This document shows positions 25,069 to 34,263 of a stretch of 64,000 nucleotides of DNA, in pieces; positions within the stretch are counted from its first letter, which is position 1; every line of letters starts with the position of its first letter. The position numbers and the translations under genes were made by a program. Location of the stretch: assembly GCF_023276405.1 (NCBI RefSeq), contig NZ_JALRMO010000001.1, forward strand, positions 8,471,501 through 8,535,500, read 5' to 3'. Source of the DNA: Paenibacillus hamazuiensis. GTDB lineage: Bacteria; Bacillota; Bacilli; Paenibacillales; NBRC-103111. Below the pieces are notes generated by a model. It had not been told where the DNA came from. It saw only the letters and a list, made by a program, of their open reading frames with translations, and made no database searches.

Positions 25069-26049
25069 ATGAAACCGATTCGGATGATTTGGACGTTCGT
25101 TTTAGGGATGGCGCTGTTATTAAGCGGATGCTCGCTGCAAAACGGAGCGGCTGCACCGGAGAAGCAGCGGTTAAAGATCGGCATCATGCTGTCCGACGTC
25201 GGTCTCGGCGACCAGTCGTTCAGCGATGCGGCTTTTGCGGGATTGCTCAAAGCCCAGGAGGATTTTGATATTTTTTTCGATTACCGGGAGCTTGCAGCTT
25301 CCAAGACGTACGACCAAGGTTTGAAGGAGCTTGTGGAAGAAGGAAACGATGTGGTGATCGGCCTCGGATTTATGGTTAAAGACAGTCTGGAAAAAATAGC
25401 GAAAACGTATCCGGACAAAACGTTTCTGCTCATCGACGAAGTTTCCGATCTGCCCAATATCGTTTCGCTCACATTCAAGGAAGACGAGGGCAGCTATCTT
25501 GCCGGACTCGTCGCCGGGATGAAGACGACGTCGAATGTAGTCGGATTTATTGGCGGCATGGACGTTCCGATTATCCGCAAATTCGAAAAAGGGTTTATTG
25601 CCGGGGTAAAAGCCGCGAATCCGAATGCCGGGGTGATCTCCGAATTCGCCGGAGACTTCGGCAAGGCCGAGCTTGGCGCGCAAATTGCCGGGCGCATGTT
25701 CGAGCAGGGCAAGGCCGATATCGTTTATGCCGCTGCCGGCTTTACTGGGACAGGCGCCCTGCAGGAAGCGCAGAAACGCGGCAAACTTGCCATTGGCGTC
25801 GACTCCGATCAGTTTTTTTTGGCGGAAAAAGCGGTTCTCACTTCCATGCTGAAAAATGTGGATGTCTCCATTTACTCCGCCGTCAAAACGTTTAAGGAGC
25901 AGCAAAAGTTCCCGCAGCGGCAACTTCAGTTCGGCTTAAAGGAGAACGGCGTCGGCTTGGCGCCGATCCGGGTTTTGCCGATGACGCAGCAGGAAGAGCA
26001 GCGGCTCGAGACGTTGAAGCAGCAAATGCTGTCCGGCGGAATTCAATAA
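25069..26049 (+). CDS. BMP family (PnrA-like) substrate-binding lipoprotein
   Basis: This 326-residue lipoprotein has a signal peptide ending LLLSGC (Cys21) and a periplasmic-binding-protein fold of the Bmp/Med/PnrA family, members of which bind purine nucleosides. Family features are [20 protein letters not shown] at the start of the mature part, [35 protein letters not shown] and [13 protein letters not shown] precedes the ATG. No ABC permease or ATPase is adjacent, unlike in transport operons; instead a chemoreceptor gene follows 26 bp later. It may therefore present a ligand to that receptor. The C-terminal 70 residues have a second, isolated copy at 27874-28116. Confidence 0.9.
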   Translation: MKPIRMIWTFVLGMALLLSGCSLQNGAAAPEKQRLKIGIMLSDVGLGDQSFSDAAFAGLLKAQEDFDIFFDYRELAASKTYDQGLKELVEEGNDVVIGLGFMVKDSLEKIAKTYPDKTFLLIDEVSDLPNIVSLTFKEDEGSYLAGLVAGMKTTSNVVGFIGGMDVPIIRKFEKGFIAGVKAANPNAGVISEFAGDFGKAELGAQIAGRMFEQGKADIVYAAAGFTGTGALQEAQKRGKLAIGVDSDQFFLAEKAVLTSMLKNVDVSIYSAVKTFKEQQKFPQRQLQFGLKENGVGLAPIRVLPMTQQEEQRLETLKQQMLSGGIQ

Positions 26050-26075
26050 ACCCATTTCAGAGGAGGCGACGAACC

Positions 26076-27836
26076 ATGAAACTGCAAATGAAGCTGATGA
26101 TCAATACGATGATCTCGCTGCTTATGCTTCTGGCGGTGTTAGTTTATGTCGTGCTGAACGTTTCCGGACTGCAAGCGTCGAACCGGCAAATTATCGAGCT
26201 TATGACCGAAAGCCAGCAGCTGAAGACCGAGTTGATTCTTTCCCAGCTTTCGCTGGCTAATGCCTCCAGCAACATGACGGAAGCCAACAAGACGGAAGCG
26301 CTCAGCAGGCTGCATAAAGCGGATTCCAGATTGACCGACATGCTGGGGAAGGTGACGATCCCGTCTTACCGCAGCATGCTGGATGAGGCGCAGGATAAAT
26401 TCAAATCGGTGTCGCTGGAGGGAAGCAAGGCGCTCAGCGATCGCAATGCGGCGGAGATCAAGCGCCAATCGGTGCGGATTCTCGGCGTTTTGAACGTGGT
26501 TCATATGCTCACCGTGCTGTCGGCCGAGTTTCAGCAAAGCTTGACCGAGCAAATTGACGCCAAGATCCGCAATGTGTACGTTTTCTCCCTGATCGGCGGT
26601 GCTGCGCTGTTCCTGATCGCCGGATTATTTAACTACATAACGACGTGGCGGATCGTTCAGCCGATCAAGAGGCTGAGCCGCCATACAAATGCGATTGCCG
26701 CTGGGCAGCTTTTTGTGAGCATCGAGGAAAGCCGCAACAAGGATGAGGTTGGCGAGTTGACGCGGGCGTTCGCGACGATGATGGTGAATTTGCGCGGCAT
26801 CGTCGGCACCGCCCAGCAGGTCGGCGAGCGGGTGGACCGGTTGTCCCATGAGCTTGAGAAGGAAAATGCCGTGCTGTCCGACATTTCGAAGCAAATCGCC
26901 GTTTCCACGGACGAGATGGCTTCCGGCGGACAAGCCGTAGCGGAAGATTTGCAGCAAGCCGTTTCGCATATGGACGAGCTGAAGCGCAGCTTCCAGATCA
27001 ACCTGGAGGGCTCGCTGCAATCCGGGGAATACGGAGAGGAAGCCGTAGTAGCGATCGGGAGAGGAACGGAAGCCATCGAGACGCAGCGCGGCATTATGGA
27101 ACAGAACATGAAAGCCATTCGCCGGATGGAGGAAGCGGTGAGGCAGCTGTCCGACTCGATCGGCGATATACGCCAAATGGTAGGGTACGTTTCGGAGGTG
27201 GCTTCTCAAACGAACCTGCTCGCGCTCAATGCCGGAATCGAGGCGGCACGCGCCGGGGAAGCCGGCAAAGGCTTCGCTGTAGTCGCCCAGGAAGTGAAAA
27301 AGCTCTCCGGGCAATCCTCTTTAACAGCGAATAGGATGATGACGATACTGGAGAATGTGGCCGGCGGTATCGAGCAGGTTGTCATGACGATGCAGGACAA
27401 TTTGGAGATGACCAGGCTGCAGGAGCAGGCCGTGAGCACGACAGGCGATGCGTTCGAAAGCATTCGCGGCAAGGTTGCGCAAATCGCCGAGCAACTGCGC
27501 GAACTGACGGAGCGGATGCACGATTCCGTGGAAAAGAGCGAACAGGTGCTTCGCTCGGTTGAAAGCATCAGTGCCGTCACCGAGCAATCGGCAGCGGCAA
27601 GCGAGGAAATATCCGCATCCACTTCCGAGCAGCTTACGGCCTTCCTTTCGATCGGCGATAAAGTCAAGGTGCTGCGCGAAGTATCCGACAAGCTGTCCAT
27701 GACATTGGAGCAATTTACGCTGGAGGAAACCAAGTCGGACAAAAGCCCGGATGATTCGGCAACCGGAGGAGACGGGCTAACCGGGCATAAAGGGAAGAAG
27801 CCTCCGCTTCGTTTTGCAAGGGCAGCTTCGCTGTAA
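26076..27836 (+). CDS. Methyl-accepting chemotaxis protein
   Basis: This 586-residue membrane receptor has a first membrane segment near residues 7-30, a helical external domain of about 140 residues, a second membrane segment near 170-190, HAMP, and a signalling domain with the conserved hairpin tip [20 protein letters not shown] (about residues 376-395) that contacts CheA and CheW. AGGAGG lies upstream. It follows the BMP lipoprotein by 26 bp, so a lipoprotein-assisted ligand sensing is plausible. Its input region, with [11 protein letters not shown] near residue 125, resembles that of the GGDEF-EAL protein two genes on. No cheA or cheW gene is in the window. Confidence 0.93.
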   Translation: MKLQMKLMINTMISLLMLLAVLVYVVLNVSGLQASNRQIIELMTESQQLKTELILSQLSLANASSNMTEANKTEALSRLHKADSRLTDMLGKVTIPSYRSMLDEAQDKFKSVSLEGSKALSDRNAAEIKRQSVRILGVLNVVHMLTVLSAEFQQSLTEQIDAKIRNVYVFSLIGGAALFLIAGLFNYITTWRIVQPIKRLSRHTNAIAAGQLFVSIEESRNKDEVGELTRAFATMMVNLRGIVGTAQQVGERVDRLSHELEKENAVLSDISKQIAVSTDEMASGGQAVAEDLQQAVSHMDELKRSFQINLEGSLQSGEYGEEAVVAIGRGTEAIETQRGIMEQNMKAIRRMEEAVRQLSDSIGDIRQMVGYVSEVASQTNLLALNAGIEAARAGEAGKGFAVVAQEVKKLSGQSSLTANRMMTILENVAGGIEQVVMTMQDNLEMTRLQEQAVSTTGDAFESIRGKVAQIAEQLRELTERMHDSVEKSEQVLRSVESISAVTEQSAAASEEISASTSEQLTAFLSIGDKVKVLREVSDKLSMTLEQFTLEETKSDKSPDDSATGGDGLTGHKGKKPPLRFARAASL

Positions 27837-27873
27837 TCGGACGATCTTGCGCAGCAAAGGGAAATCAGGATGC

Positions 27874-28116
27874 ATGAACGCCATTTTGACCTCCGTGTTG
27901 AAGCATTTGGATGCTGGGCCTATATATGGCGCCATACAGAATTACGTGCAGGACGGTTCCTTCAAGCAGAAACACATTAAGCTCGGACTTAGGGATAACG
28001 GCGTCGGTCTGGCTTCGCTTCGCCTGGCTCCCTTCTCACCTGAGGAACAACAGGTATGGGATCGTCTTACCGCACCTTTTCTGCAAGGAATTTCGGCGGA
28101 AACCGATGAACGGTGA
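27874..28116 (+). pseudogene. Fragment of a second BMP lipoprotein (C-terminal part)
   Basis: The frame of 80 residues beginning at ATG 27874 aligns with the last part of the BMP protein at 25069-26049: LTSVLKHLDAGPIYGAIQNY against [19 protein letters not shown], and LGLRDNGVGLASLRLAPFSP against [20 protein letters not shown]. The signal peptide and ligand-binding lobes are missing, so it cannot bind a ligand in the usual way. It sits directly before the GGDEF-EAL gene, where an intact copy would be expected if a BMP-receptor unit had been duplicated. It may still be translated, since the frame is open. Confidence 0.78.
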
Positions 28117-28126
28117 GGGGAGTTTT

Positions 28127-30187
28127 ATGAAATTGCGTGCGAAGTTAATGTTTCATTCGGTGTTCACCATAATTATTGCCACCTTATTGATCGGGTTTAT
28201 TTTGATCAAAATGCTCGAGATGCAAGCGTCGGATAAGGATAATGTCAGCGCGCTTGTCGCCGTTCAGAAGCTTGAGGCCTCCATCGCGCTTACGCGGCAA
28301 GCGCTGAGCCACTATTCGTCCAACGCGACCTACGGCAGCGAAATCGAAGTGAAGAAGCAGCTCGAGCGGAGCACTCAAGTGCTCGGCCAATTAAAGAGTG
28401 CGCTGGAGCGCCTGATCGTGTCACAGCAAATATCCCCGCCGGCGGACGGGGACATTCAGACGGTTCTCGCATCGATCGAACGGAAGTGGTCGCAGCTTCA
28501 TTCATCGTCCCTCGTTGCCTTGGCTACGCGGGATAGTATGGAAGCAAACCGTCAATCGATACGAACTCTCGGGTTTCTCAACGATCTTTATTTTCTCCAG
28601 AAGCGGGTAAACGAACTGTATGAGAACCATAACTCCACATTGGAATCGGAAATCAGGCTCATTATCTGGCTCTGCTCCTTTGGCGTAATTCTTCTCGTTT
28701 GGCGTGCCTACGTCTCGAACGAGCGGCTGACTCAGCATATCACGAAACCTTTAAAAACGCTTGCGCTGCAAGCCCAAGCGGTGGCAGGCGGGGGGCTCGC
28801 CAAGGTGGAGGAACATCCGGCCAAAGATGAGATCGGCGACTTGAGCCGCGCTTTTTCCAAGATGGTATGTCAGCTTGAGGATGTCATCTATTTCGATCCG
28901 CTGACCCGGCTGCCGAACCGGCTTATGTTCAGAAACAGGCTGGAGCTTGAACTGGCGGGAGCGAAGCGCAATCAGGAGAAGTTCGCTTTGCTGTATGTCG
29001 ATCTCGACCGCTTTAAAAATGTAAACGACTCGCTCGGACATGCGGCCGGAGATTTGCTGCTGCAGGCATTCGCGGAACGCGTAACTCCGCTGCTCGGAGA
29101 TTCGGGCACAGCTTTCCGTTTGGGCGGAGATGAATTTATGATTCTTGTTTCCAATGTTCGCAGCACGCAGGAACTGGGAAGGTTATGCGGGCAATTGACA
29201 AAAACTTTGTCGCTTCCTTACCGGGTCGAGGGCCGCGAGCTGTACGTCACGGCGAGCATGGGAATCAGCCTGTATCCGATCGATTCGGAGGACGGAGAGA
29301 CGCTGATCAAATTCGCCGATATGGCGATGTACCGCGCGAAGAAACTCGGATCGAACAAATATCAATTTTATTTGCCGGAGATGAACGAAGTCGTGCTGGA
29401 AAAGCTGGAGATGGAGAGCAAGCTGCGCCGCGCGCTTGAGCTCGGAGAATTGGAGCTCTGGTACCAGCCTCAGATCGACCTTCATAACGGCCGCATTCAC
29501 GGGGTAGAGGCGCTTATTCGCTGGAATCATCCGGAGCTTGGGCTCGTATCCCCCACCCGCTTTATCCCGCTGGCCGAGGAAACCGGCCTCATCGTGCCGA
29601 TCGGCTGCCTGGTGCTGCGCGAAGCTTGCCGGCAAAATAAAATATGGCAGCAACTGGGGCTGCCGCATATCCGGGTATCCGTCAATTTGTCGGTGCTGCA
29701 GTTTCAGCAGCAGGATTTGGTCGAAACCGTCCGCAGGACGCTGAAGGAAACCGAACTGGATGCGCAATATTTGGAGCTGGAAATCACCGAAAGCGTTGCG
29801 ATGTTCAACGAAGCCTCGGTCATTCGCACGCTGGATGGGTTGAAACGGCTGGGGCTGTATTTGTCTATCGACGATTTCGGCACGGGGTACTCCTCTTTCA
29901 GCTACATTAAGAAGTTTCCGGTGGATACATTGAAAATCGATCAAGCTTTTATTCGTGATATTACCAAAAGCGAGGATGATGCAGCCATTGCGTCGGCCAT
30001 GGTCACATTGGCCCACAGTTTGCAAATGACCGTGGTCGCCGAGGGCGTGGAAAAGGAAGAGCAGCTCCGGCTCTGCCGCTCCTGGCAGTGCGATATTGCC
30101 CAAGGATATCTGTTCAGCCCTGCGTTAAAAGCGGGTGAAATCGCGAGCTGGCTTACTAAGGAGCAGATTGAGGTTGCCCGGCAGTAG
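28127..30187 (+). CDS. Membrane-bound GGDEF-EAL cyclic-di-GMP enzyme
   Basis: This 686-residue protein makes and/or degrades cyclic-di-GMP. It has a first membrane segment near residues 8-30, a helical external domain, a second segment near 170-190, HAMP, then GGDEF (RLGGDEFMIL, about residue 331) and EAL (GVEALIRWNH, about residue 460) domains. Catalytic motifs of both look intact: DPLTRLPNR, GGDEF, EALIRW, NLSVLQF, EITES and DDFGTGYSS. The RxxD inhibitory site before GGDEF is absent. Its input region resembles that of the chemoreceptor at 26076. I chose ATG 28127 after GAGGGGAG, ten bases past the BMP fragment; the longer frame from 27911 overlaps that fragment in another frame. Confidence 0.9.
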   Translation: MKLRAKLMFHSVFTIIIATLLIGFILIKMLEMQASDKDNVSALVAVQKLEASIALTRQALSHYSSNATYGSEIEVKKQLERSTQVLGQLKSALERLIVSQQISPPADGDIQTVLASIERKWSQLHSSSLVALATRDSMEANRQSIRTLGFLNDLYFLQKRVNELYENHNSTLESEIRLIIWLCSFGVILLVWRAYVSNERLTQHITKPLKTLALQAQAVAGGGLAKVEEHPAKDEIGDLSRAFSKMVCQLEDVIYFDPLTRLPNRLMFRNRLELELAGAKRNQEKFALLYVDLDRFKNVNDSLGHAAGDLLLQAFAERVTPLLGDSGTAFRLGGDEFMILVSNVRSTQELGRLCGQLTKTLSLPYRVEGRELYVTASMGISLYPIDSEDGETLIKFADMAMYRAKKLGSNKYQFYLPEMNEVVLEKLEMESKLRRALELGELELWYQPQIDLHNGRIHGVEALIRWNHPELGLVSPTRFIPLAEETGLIVPIGCLVLREACRQNKIWQQLGLPHIRVSVNLSVLQFQQQDLVETVRRTLKETELDAQYLELEITESVAMFNEASVIRTLDGLKRLGLYLSIDDFGTGYSSFSYIKKFPVDTLKIDQAFIRDITKSEDDAAIASAMVTLAHSLQMTVVAEGVEKEEQLRLCRSWQCDIAQGYLFSPALKAGEIASWLTKEQIEVARQ

Positions 30188-30214
30188 GATGGACAGGACA
30201 AAGGGGGTATTATC

Positions 30215-31516
30215 TTGGCAAAATCGTTCGAGAAAAAAAACGCCGATACGGACCGCGATGACGAGCTTGAGCTTGCTCGAGGCATGGTGGAAGCACTCAC
30301 GAATAATGCGACCGTTGCTTTCATCGTTTGTGATTTGCAAAATAAGGTAATTTATGTAAACGGTACGTTTGTGACCGTCTTCGGTTGGGAACAATCGGAG
30401 GTTTTGGGTATGACTCTGCCGATCGTACGCGAAGATGATTGGGCCTTTTTTCAGAAAAATCTCCGGGAGCACCAGTGGAATGTAGGCCAGCAGGAAGCCG
30501 TAAGGAAACGGAAGAACGGCGCCGTTTTTAGCGCCAGCGAAACGGTTACTCCGATAAAAGACCGTGGCGGTTCCATCATTTCCTACGCTTGCATCATTCG
30601 GGATATTACCGCCCGGAAGATGGCCGAAAGGAAATTGAGAGAAAGCGAACAACGCTTCAAATCGCTGTTCGAGCAAAATTCGGATGCCACGCTTTCGCTG
30701 GATTTGAATGGCCGGGTCACGGATGCGAATCCCGCCGCCCAGTCGATGACCGGTTCTTCCTGCACGGAGCTCATGGGAAGGCCGCTTCTGGAGCACATCC
30801 ATCCCGAGGAGCGCCATCGTTTCGAGAAGCACTTCCGTGAGGTGAGGTTGGCCGGGGTTCAGCACTTCGATTCCGCGCTTGTCGATGTGAGGGGAAACCG
30901 GGTGGACCTGAACGTTAAGCTGCTGCCTATCGTCGTCGATCAAGAAATTGTCGGGATTTACTGCATAGCCAAAGATGTTACCTCACATAAACAGGCGCTC
31001 GAAATGATCAATTTCATGGCTTTCCACGATGCCCTTACCGCATTGCCGAACCGCCGCCAATTTCAGGAACGATTGACGGAGGTTATGGTTTCGGCATCGT
31101 CGAACGGTCAAAGGTTCGGCGTATTCTGGATCGATTTGGATGGATTTAAGCACATTAACGATACATATGGCCACGCCGCCGGCGATTACGTCCTGCATGA
31201 GGTCGGGGTGAAGCTGAAGCAATCGGTAGGCATGAAGGATACGGTAGCCCGCATGGGCGGCGACGAATTCACGATTCTGCTATGCGACGCGGGCGGTACC
31301 GACGATATTGTGCGGCTTGCCGAAAGCCTCGTGCAGTCGCTCGGAATGCCGATTTCCTATAACAGCCAGCTGCTGAAAGTTACGCCCAGCATAGGGATCG
31401 CCGTTTATCCTGAAGACGGCGAGGACGTAGACACGCTTTTGAATCATGCGGATAAGGCGATGTACCTGATAAAAGAGTCTGGAAAAAACGGGTATCGCCT
31501 GTACGGAGGCAGCTAA
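30215..31516 (+). CDS. PAS-PAS-GGDEF diguanylate cyclase
   Basis: This 433-residue cytoplasmic protein has two PAS domains (about residues 25-145 and 150-260) and a GGDEF domain with ALTALPNRRQF and MGGDEFTILL (about residue 348), so it should make cyclic-di-GMP from GTP in response to a PAS-bound signal. The first PAS segment includes NGTFVTVFGWEQSEVLG and a PAC-like RDITARKMAE. The start is a TTG at 30215, nine bases after AAGGGGG. It follows the GGDEF-EAL gene by 27 bp and ends the cluster at a hairpin. No membrane segment is present, so the two cyclases would respond to different cues. Confidence 0.9.
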   Translation: MAKSFEKKNADTDRDDELELARGMVEALTNNATVAFIVCDLQNKVIYVNGTFVTVFGWEQSEVLGMTLPIVREDDWAFFQKNLREHQWNVGQQEAVRKRKNGAVFSASETVTPIKDRGGSIISYACIIRDITARKMAERKLRESEQRFKSLFEQNSDATLSLDLNGRVTDANPAAQSMTGSSCTELMGRPLLEHIHPEERHRFEKHFREVRLAGVQHFDSALVDVRGNRVDLNVKLLPIVVDQEIVGIYCIAKDVTSHKQALEMINFMAFHDALTALPNRRQFQERLTEVMVSASSNGQRFGVFWIDLDGFKHINDTYGHAAGDYVLHEVGVKLKQSVGMKDTVARMGGDEFTILLCDAGGTDDIVRLAESLVQSLGMPISYNSQLLKVTPSIGIAVYPEDGEDVDTLLNHADKAMYLIKESGKNGYRLYGGS

Positions 31517-31517
31517 C

Positions 31518-31550
31518 GAATCGCGCCGATTGGCGATTCATTTCTTTTTC
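31518..31550. terminator. Terminator between convergent signalling cluster and cydB
   Basis: GAATCGC at 31518-31524 pairs with GCGATTC at 31533-31539 and is followed by ATTTCTTTTT. It overlaps the stop codon of the convergent cydB gene. Confidence 0.7.
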
Positions 31551-32554
31551 CCCTGCACATAATCGGCATCGAACAGGAACAGGCGCATGAGCAGGACGAG
31601 CGATGGAATAAGCAGCAAAAGTCCGGCTATGAAGGCCATTACCAGCGCCAGCGCCATCGTCGGACTGGTAATGCTCTCGTGAATCGTCACAAACGGATAT
31701 ACGATATAAGGCAAATGTGCGGCCCCGTATCCGAAAAAAGCGAGAGCAAACTGCAGCATCACCAGCACAAATGCCGTTCCGTAGCGCCGCCCCTGCCAAA
31801 TGAGCCGGATCGCGCCGAGGAAGCAGAGAAACGAAAGCACAAACATCCAGGCAAGATCCATCATTTTTGCAAAATGGTCCGGGTTATGCCGATGGATCGA
31901 GAAAAATACGAGCAGGCTGCTTAAGATCGTCGGCACGCTCCAGGCGAAGGCATATTTGCGTACAACCTGAAGCGCCGCAAAGTCTCTTGCACGGTCCGCG
32001 TAAAACGTAAGGAACACGGCCGAAATGTACAAAATGCTGACGATCGCAAGCAGTACGACGGACCAGGCATACGGACTGGCAAGCAGTTTGTCGTACAGCA
32101 GCGTCAGCTTGCCGGCTTTCTCTTCGATAAAGCCGCCTTCGGAGATGGTCAGCACCATGGACAGGGAGGCGGGAATGAGCAGACCGCTTGCGCCGTACAC
32201 GAACATATACAGCTTGTTGTCCTTGGCGCCGTAGGTGCTGAAGGCGTAATACGAGCCGCGGAGCGCGATCAGAATGATCGCGATGCTGCCCGGAATGAGC
32301 AGCGTCGTGCCCAAATAATAAGCCGTATCCGGAAAAAAGCCGACCATCCCGACGAAGAAAAAGATCAAAAACACGTTCGTCACTTCCCATACGGGCGACA
32401 AATAGCGTTCAATCACGCCGTGAATCAGATGGCGCTCCTTCGTCAGCATGCTGTAAAAGCTGAAGAAGCCTGCCCCGAAATCGATGGAGGCGACAATCAA
32501 ATAGCCGTACAAAAAAATCCAAAGCACGCTGATGCCGAGCAGCTCGTAATTCAT
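31538..32554 (-). CDS. cydB: Cytochrome bd oxidase subunit II
   Basis: This 338-residue membrane subunit pairs with CydA to form a quinol oxidase that reduces oxygen to water with high affinity. It shows about eight membrane segments and the family start ELLGISVLWIFLYGYLIVAS with the Phe/Tyr-rich first helix (SIDFGAGFFSFY). The ATG at 32554 overlaps the cydA stop (ATGA), so the pair is translationally coupled. No cydCD exporter genes follow, unlike the B. subtilis cydABCD operon. The C-terminus is short and basic (YVQGKKK). Confidence 0.93.
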   Translation of the reverse strand: MNYELLGISVLWIFLYGYLIVASIDFGAGFFSFYSMLTKERHLIHGVIERYLSPVWEVTNVFLIFFFVGMVGFFPDTAYYLGTTLLIPGSIAIILIALRGSYYAFSTYGAKDNKLYMFVYGASGLLIPASLSMVLTISEGGFIEEKAGKLTLLYDKLLASPYAWSVVLLAIVSILYISAVFLTFYADRARDFAALQVVRKYAFAWSVPTILSSLLVFFSIHRHNPDHFAKMMDLAWMFVLSFLCFLGAIRLIWQGRRYGTAFVLVMLQFALAFFGYGAAHLPYIVYPFVTIHESITSPTMALALVMAFIAGLLLLIPSLVLLMRLFLFDADYVQGKKK

Positions 32555-33897
32555 GTGCGCGGCCCCCTTTCGATGCCTCTGGCGATCAGCTCCTGTTCCG
32601 CCGTGTTGCGCCGGAACATTTTGCCGAGCACGCTGATCGAAGTCGCAGCAAGAATCGCGTATAACGCCGAGAACAGCAGCAGCATCACGTCAACGTGATC
32701 GGAGGTCGTCGCGCCGGCCTGCGTCGTCATGTAGCCGCGCAGTATCCACGGCTGGCGGCCGACTTCGGTGAAAATCCAGCCGCATTCGATCGCCAGCATG
32801 GCGAGTGGTCCGGCAGCGACGATGCAGCGCAAAATCAGACGGTTATGGGCGAAACGTCCTGTTTTACGGATACTGAGCCAGAAGAAGAGAGATAATACCA
32901 GAAGAAATCCGCCGATAACGACCATCGCGTCGAAAAAGTAATGCGTGCGCAGCGGCGGCAGCTTATCAGGATCAAATTCGTTCAGGCCCTGCACGGTCGC
33001 ATTCGGGTCGCCGTGCGCCAAAATGCTGAGCGCGTACGGAATTTTGATCGCGTAGCGGACCTCGTTGTTCGGACCGAGCACGCCGCCTAATATGAGCGGA
33101 GCTTGCTCCGTCGTTTCAAAATGCCACTCGGCTGCCGCAAGCTTCTCCGGCTGGTACTTCGCCAGAAACTTGCCGGACAAGTCGCCGATGAAAGCGGTCA
33201 GTGCGGAAAACACGAGCGCTGCGATCATCGTGAGCTTGAGCGCTTTTTTATAATAAGGATGCTTCCGGCCTCCCAGTATCGCAAAAGCGGCAATCGACGC
33301 CAGCACGAACGCGCTGGTCATATATGCGGACGAGAGCACGTGGGCCGTCTTCGTCGGCGTAGCCGGGTTAAACATCGCCTTGATCGGGTCGATGTTGATG
33401 ATCGTGCGCCCGGCCAGCTCAAAGCCCTGCGGCGTATTCATGAAGGCGTTGACCGCCGTAATGAAGAAGGCCGATGCCGAAGACCCGAGCACAACCGGGA
33501 TGACGAAGGCGAAATGCACCCAAGGATTCCGGAACCGGTCCCACGTATAAAGATAAATGCCGAGAAAGATCGCCTCGAAGAAAAAGGCGAACGTCTCCAT
33601 AAACAGCGGCAGCGCGATAGCCTGTCCGGCGATTTGCATGAAGCTGGGCCACAGCAGGCTGAGCTGCAGCCCAATTGCCGTACCGGTCACGACGCCGACC
33701 GCGACGGTAATAACGAAGCCGCGCGCCCAGCGCCGGGCCATCAGCGTGTAATAAGGATCTTTGCGGCGAATGCCGAGCCACTCGGCAATGGCAATCATCA
33801 CCGGCACGCCGACGCCGATCGTCGCGAAAATGATGTGAAACCCCAAGGTCACTCCGGTCAGAATGCGGCTGTACAGAACGGGATCGTAAGGCAGCAT
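32551..33897 (-). CDS. cydA: Cytochrome bd oxidase subunit I
   Basis: This 448-residue subunit binds haems b558, b595 and d. The N-terminal helix carries a conserved histidine in GFHIIFATIGVG, and GRQPWILRGYMTTQAGATTSD is the well-known C-terminal region. The quinol loop is short, as in Firmicutes. I chose ATG 33897, nine bases after AAGGAG; a TTG at 33906 directly abuts that site. A perfect CRP/FNR-type site lies about 65 bp upstream, so oxygen control is likely. CydB follows with an overlap. Confidence 0.94.
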   Translation of the reverse strand: MLPYDPVLYSRILTGVTLGFHIIFATIGVGVPVMIAIAEWLGIRRKDPYYTLMARRWARGFVITVAVGVVTGTAIGLQLSLLWPSFMQIAGQAIALPLFMETFAFFFEAIFLGIYLYTWDRFRNPWVHFAFVIPVVLGSSASAFFITAVNAFMNTPQGFELAGRTIINIDPIKAMFNPATPTKTAHVLSSAYMTSAFVLASIAAFAILGGRKHPYYKKALKLTMIAALVFSALTAFIGDLSGKFLAKYQPEKLAAAEWHFETTEQAPLILGGVLGPNNEVRYAIKIPYALSILAHGDPNATVQGLNEFDPDKLPPLRTHYFFDAMVVIGGFLLVLSLFFWLSIRKTGRFAHNRLILRCIVAAGPLAMLAIECGWIFTEVGRQPWILRGYMTTQAGATTSDHVDVMLLLFSALYAILAATSISVLGKMFRRNTAEQELIARGIERGPRT

Positions 33898-33960
33898 CGC
33901 AATCAACTCCTTCTCAAGGATACTATGCGGTTGATCTATGTATTATTTTACAGTATTGTA

Positions 33961-33976
33961 TGTGATTTTTTTCACA
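33961..33976. promoter_or_regulatory. CRP/FNR-type site upstream of cydA
   Basis: TGTGATTTTTTTCACA is TGTGA-N6-TCACA, the B. subtilis Fnr consensus, and also close to the Rex site TTGTGAA...TTCACAA. It lies 64 bp upstream of the cydA start codon. A further half-site ATTGTGATG follows at 33980. Confidence 0.75.
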
Positions 33977-34033
33977 GCAATTGTGATGGGGTGGTGAAAG
34001 ATTTTTGACGGAGTGGTGTCGAGGTGTGTGTTG

Positions 34034-34098
34034 TCATAATTAGAAATAATTTTTTCATAATTGATGAGAAATATTTTCACAATTAATGAGAAAATAAA
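34034..34098. promoter_or_regulatory. Three phased direct repeats upstream of cydA
   Basis: TCATAATT at 34034, TCATAATT at 34055 and TCACAATT at 34077 each precede an AGAAA(T/A)A segment. Starts are 21 and 22 bp apart, about two helical turns. On the cydA strand the units read AATTATGA or AATTGTGA. They look like activator binding sites, 137-190 bp from the start codon. Confidence 0.5.
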
Positions 34099-34130
34099 TA
34101 AATATACATAAATTCGCATACAAAAGTTAT

Positions 34131-34153
34131 CAAAAAAACCGCCATTAGGCGGT
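34131..34153 (-). terminator. Terminator, leftward
   Basis: ACCGCC at 34138 pairs with GGCGGT ending at 34153 around ATTA. On the minus strand seven T follow. It is the second terminator after the MFS gene and protects the cydA promoter from read-through. Confidence 0.85.
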
Positions 34154-34209
34154 CCAATCAATTCAGCTTTATTAAGCTAGTATAACAAAGATGAGTAATA
34201 TAAATGCTA

Positions 34210-34236
34210 AAAAGTCCGCGAAGTTCGCGGACTTTT
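34210..34236. terminator. Terminator after the MFS gene
   Basis: AAAAGTCCGCGAA and TTCGCGGACTTTT form a near-perfect stem with A/T runs on both sides, so it can act in both directions. It lies 27 bp after the MFS stop codon. Confidence 0.88.
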
Positions 34237-34263
34237 GTGCGCTTGGCAGCGCGCAGACCCGGT

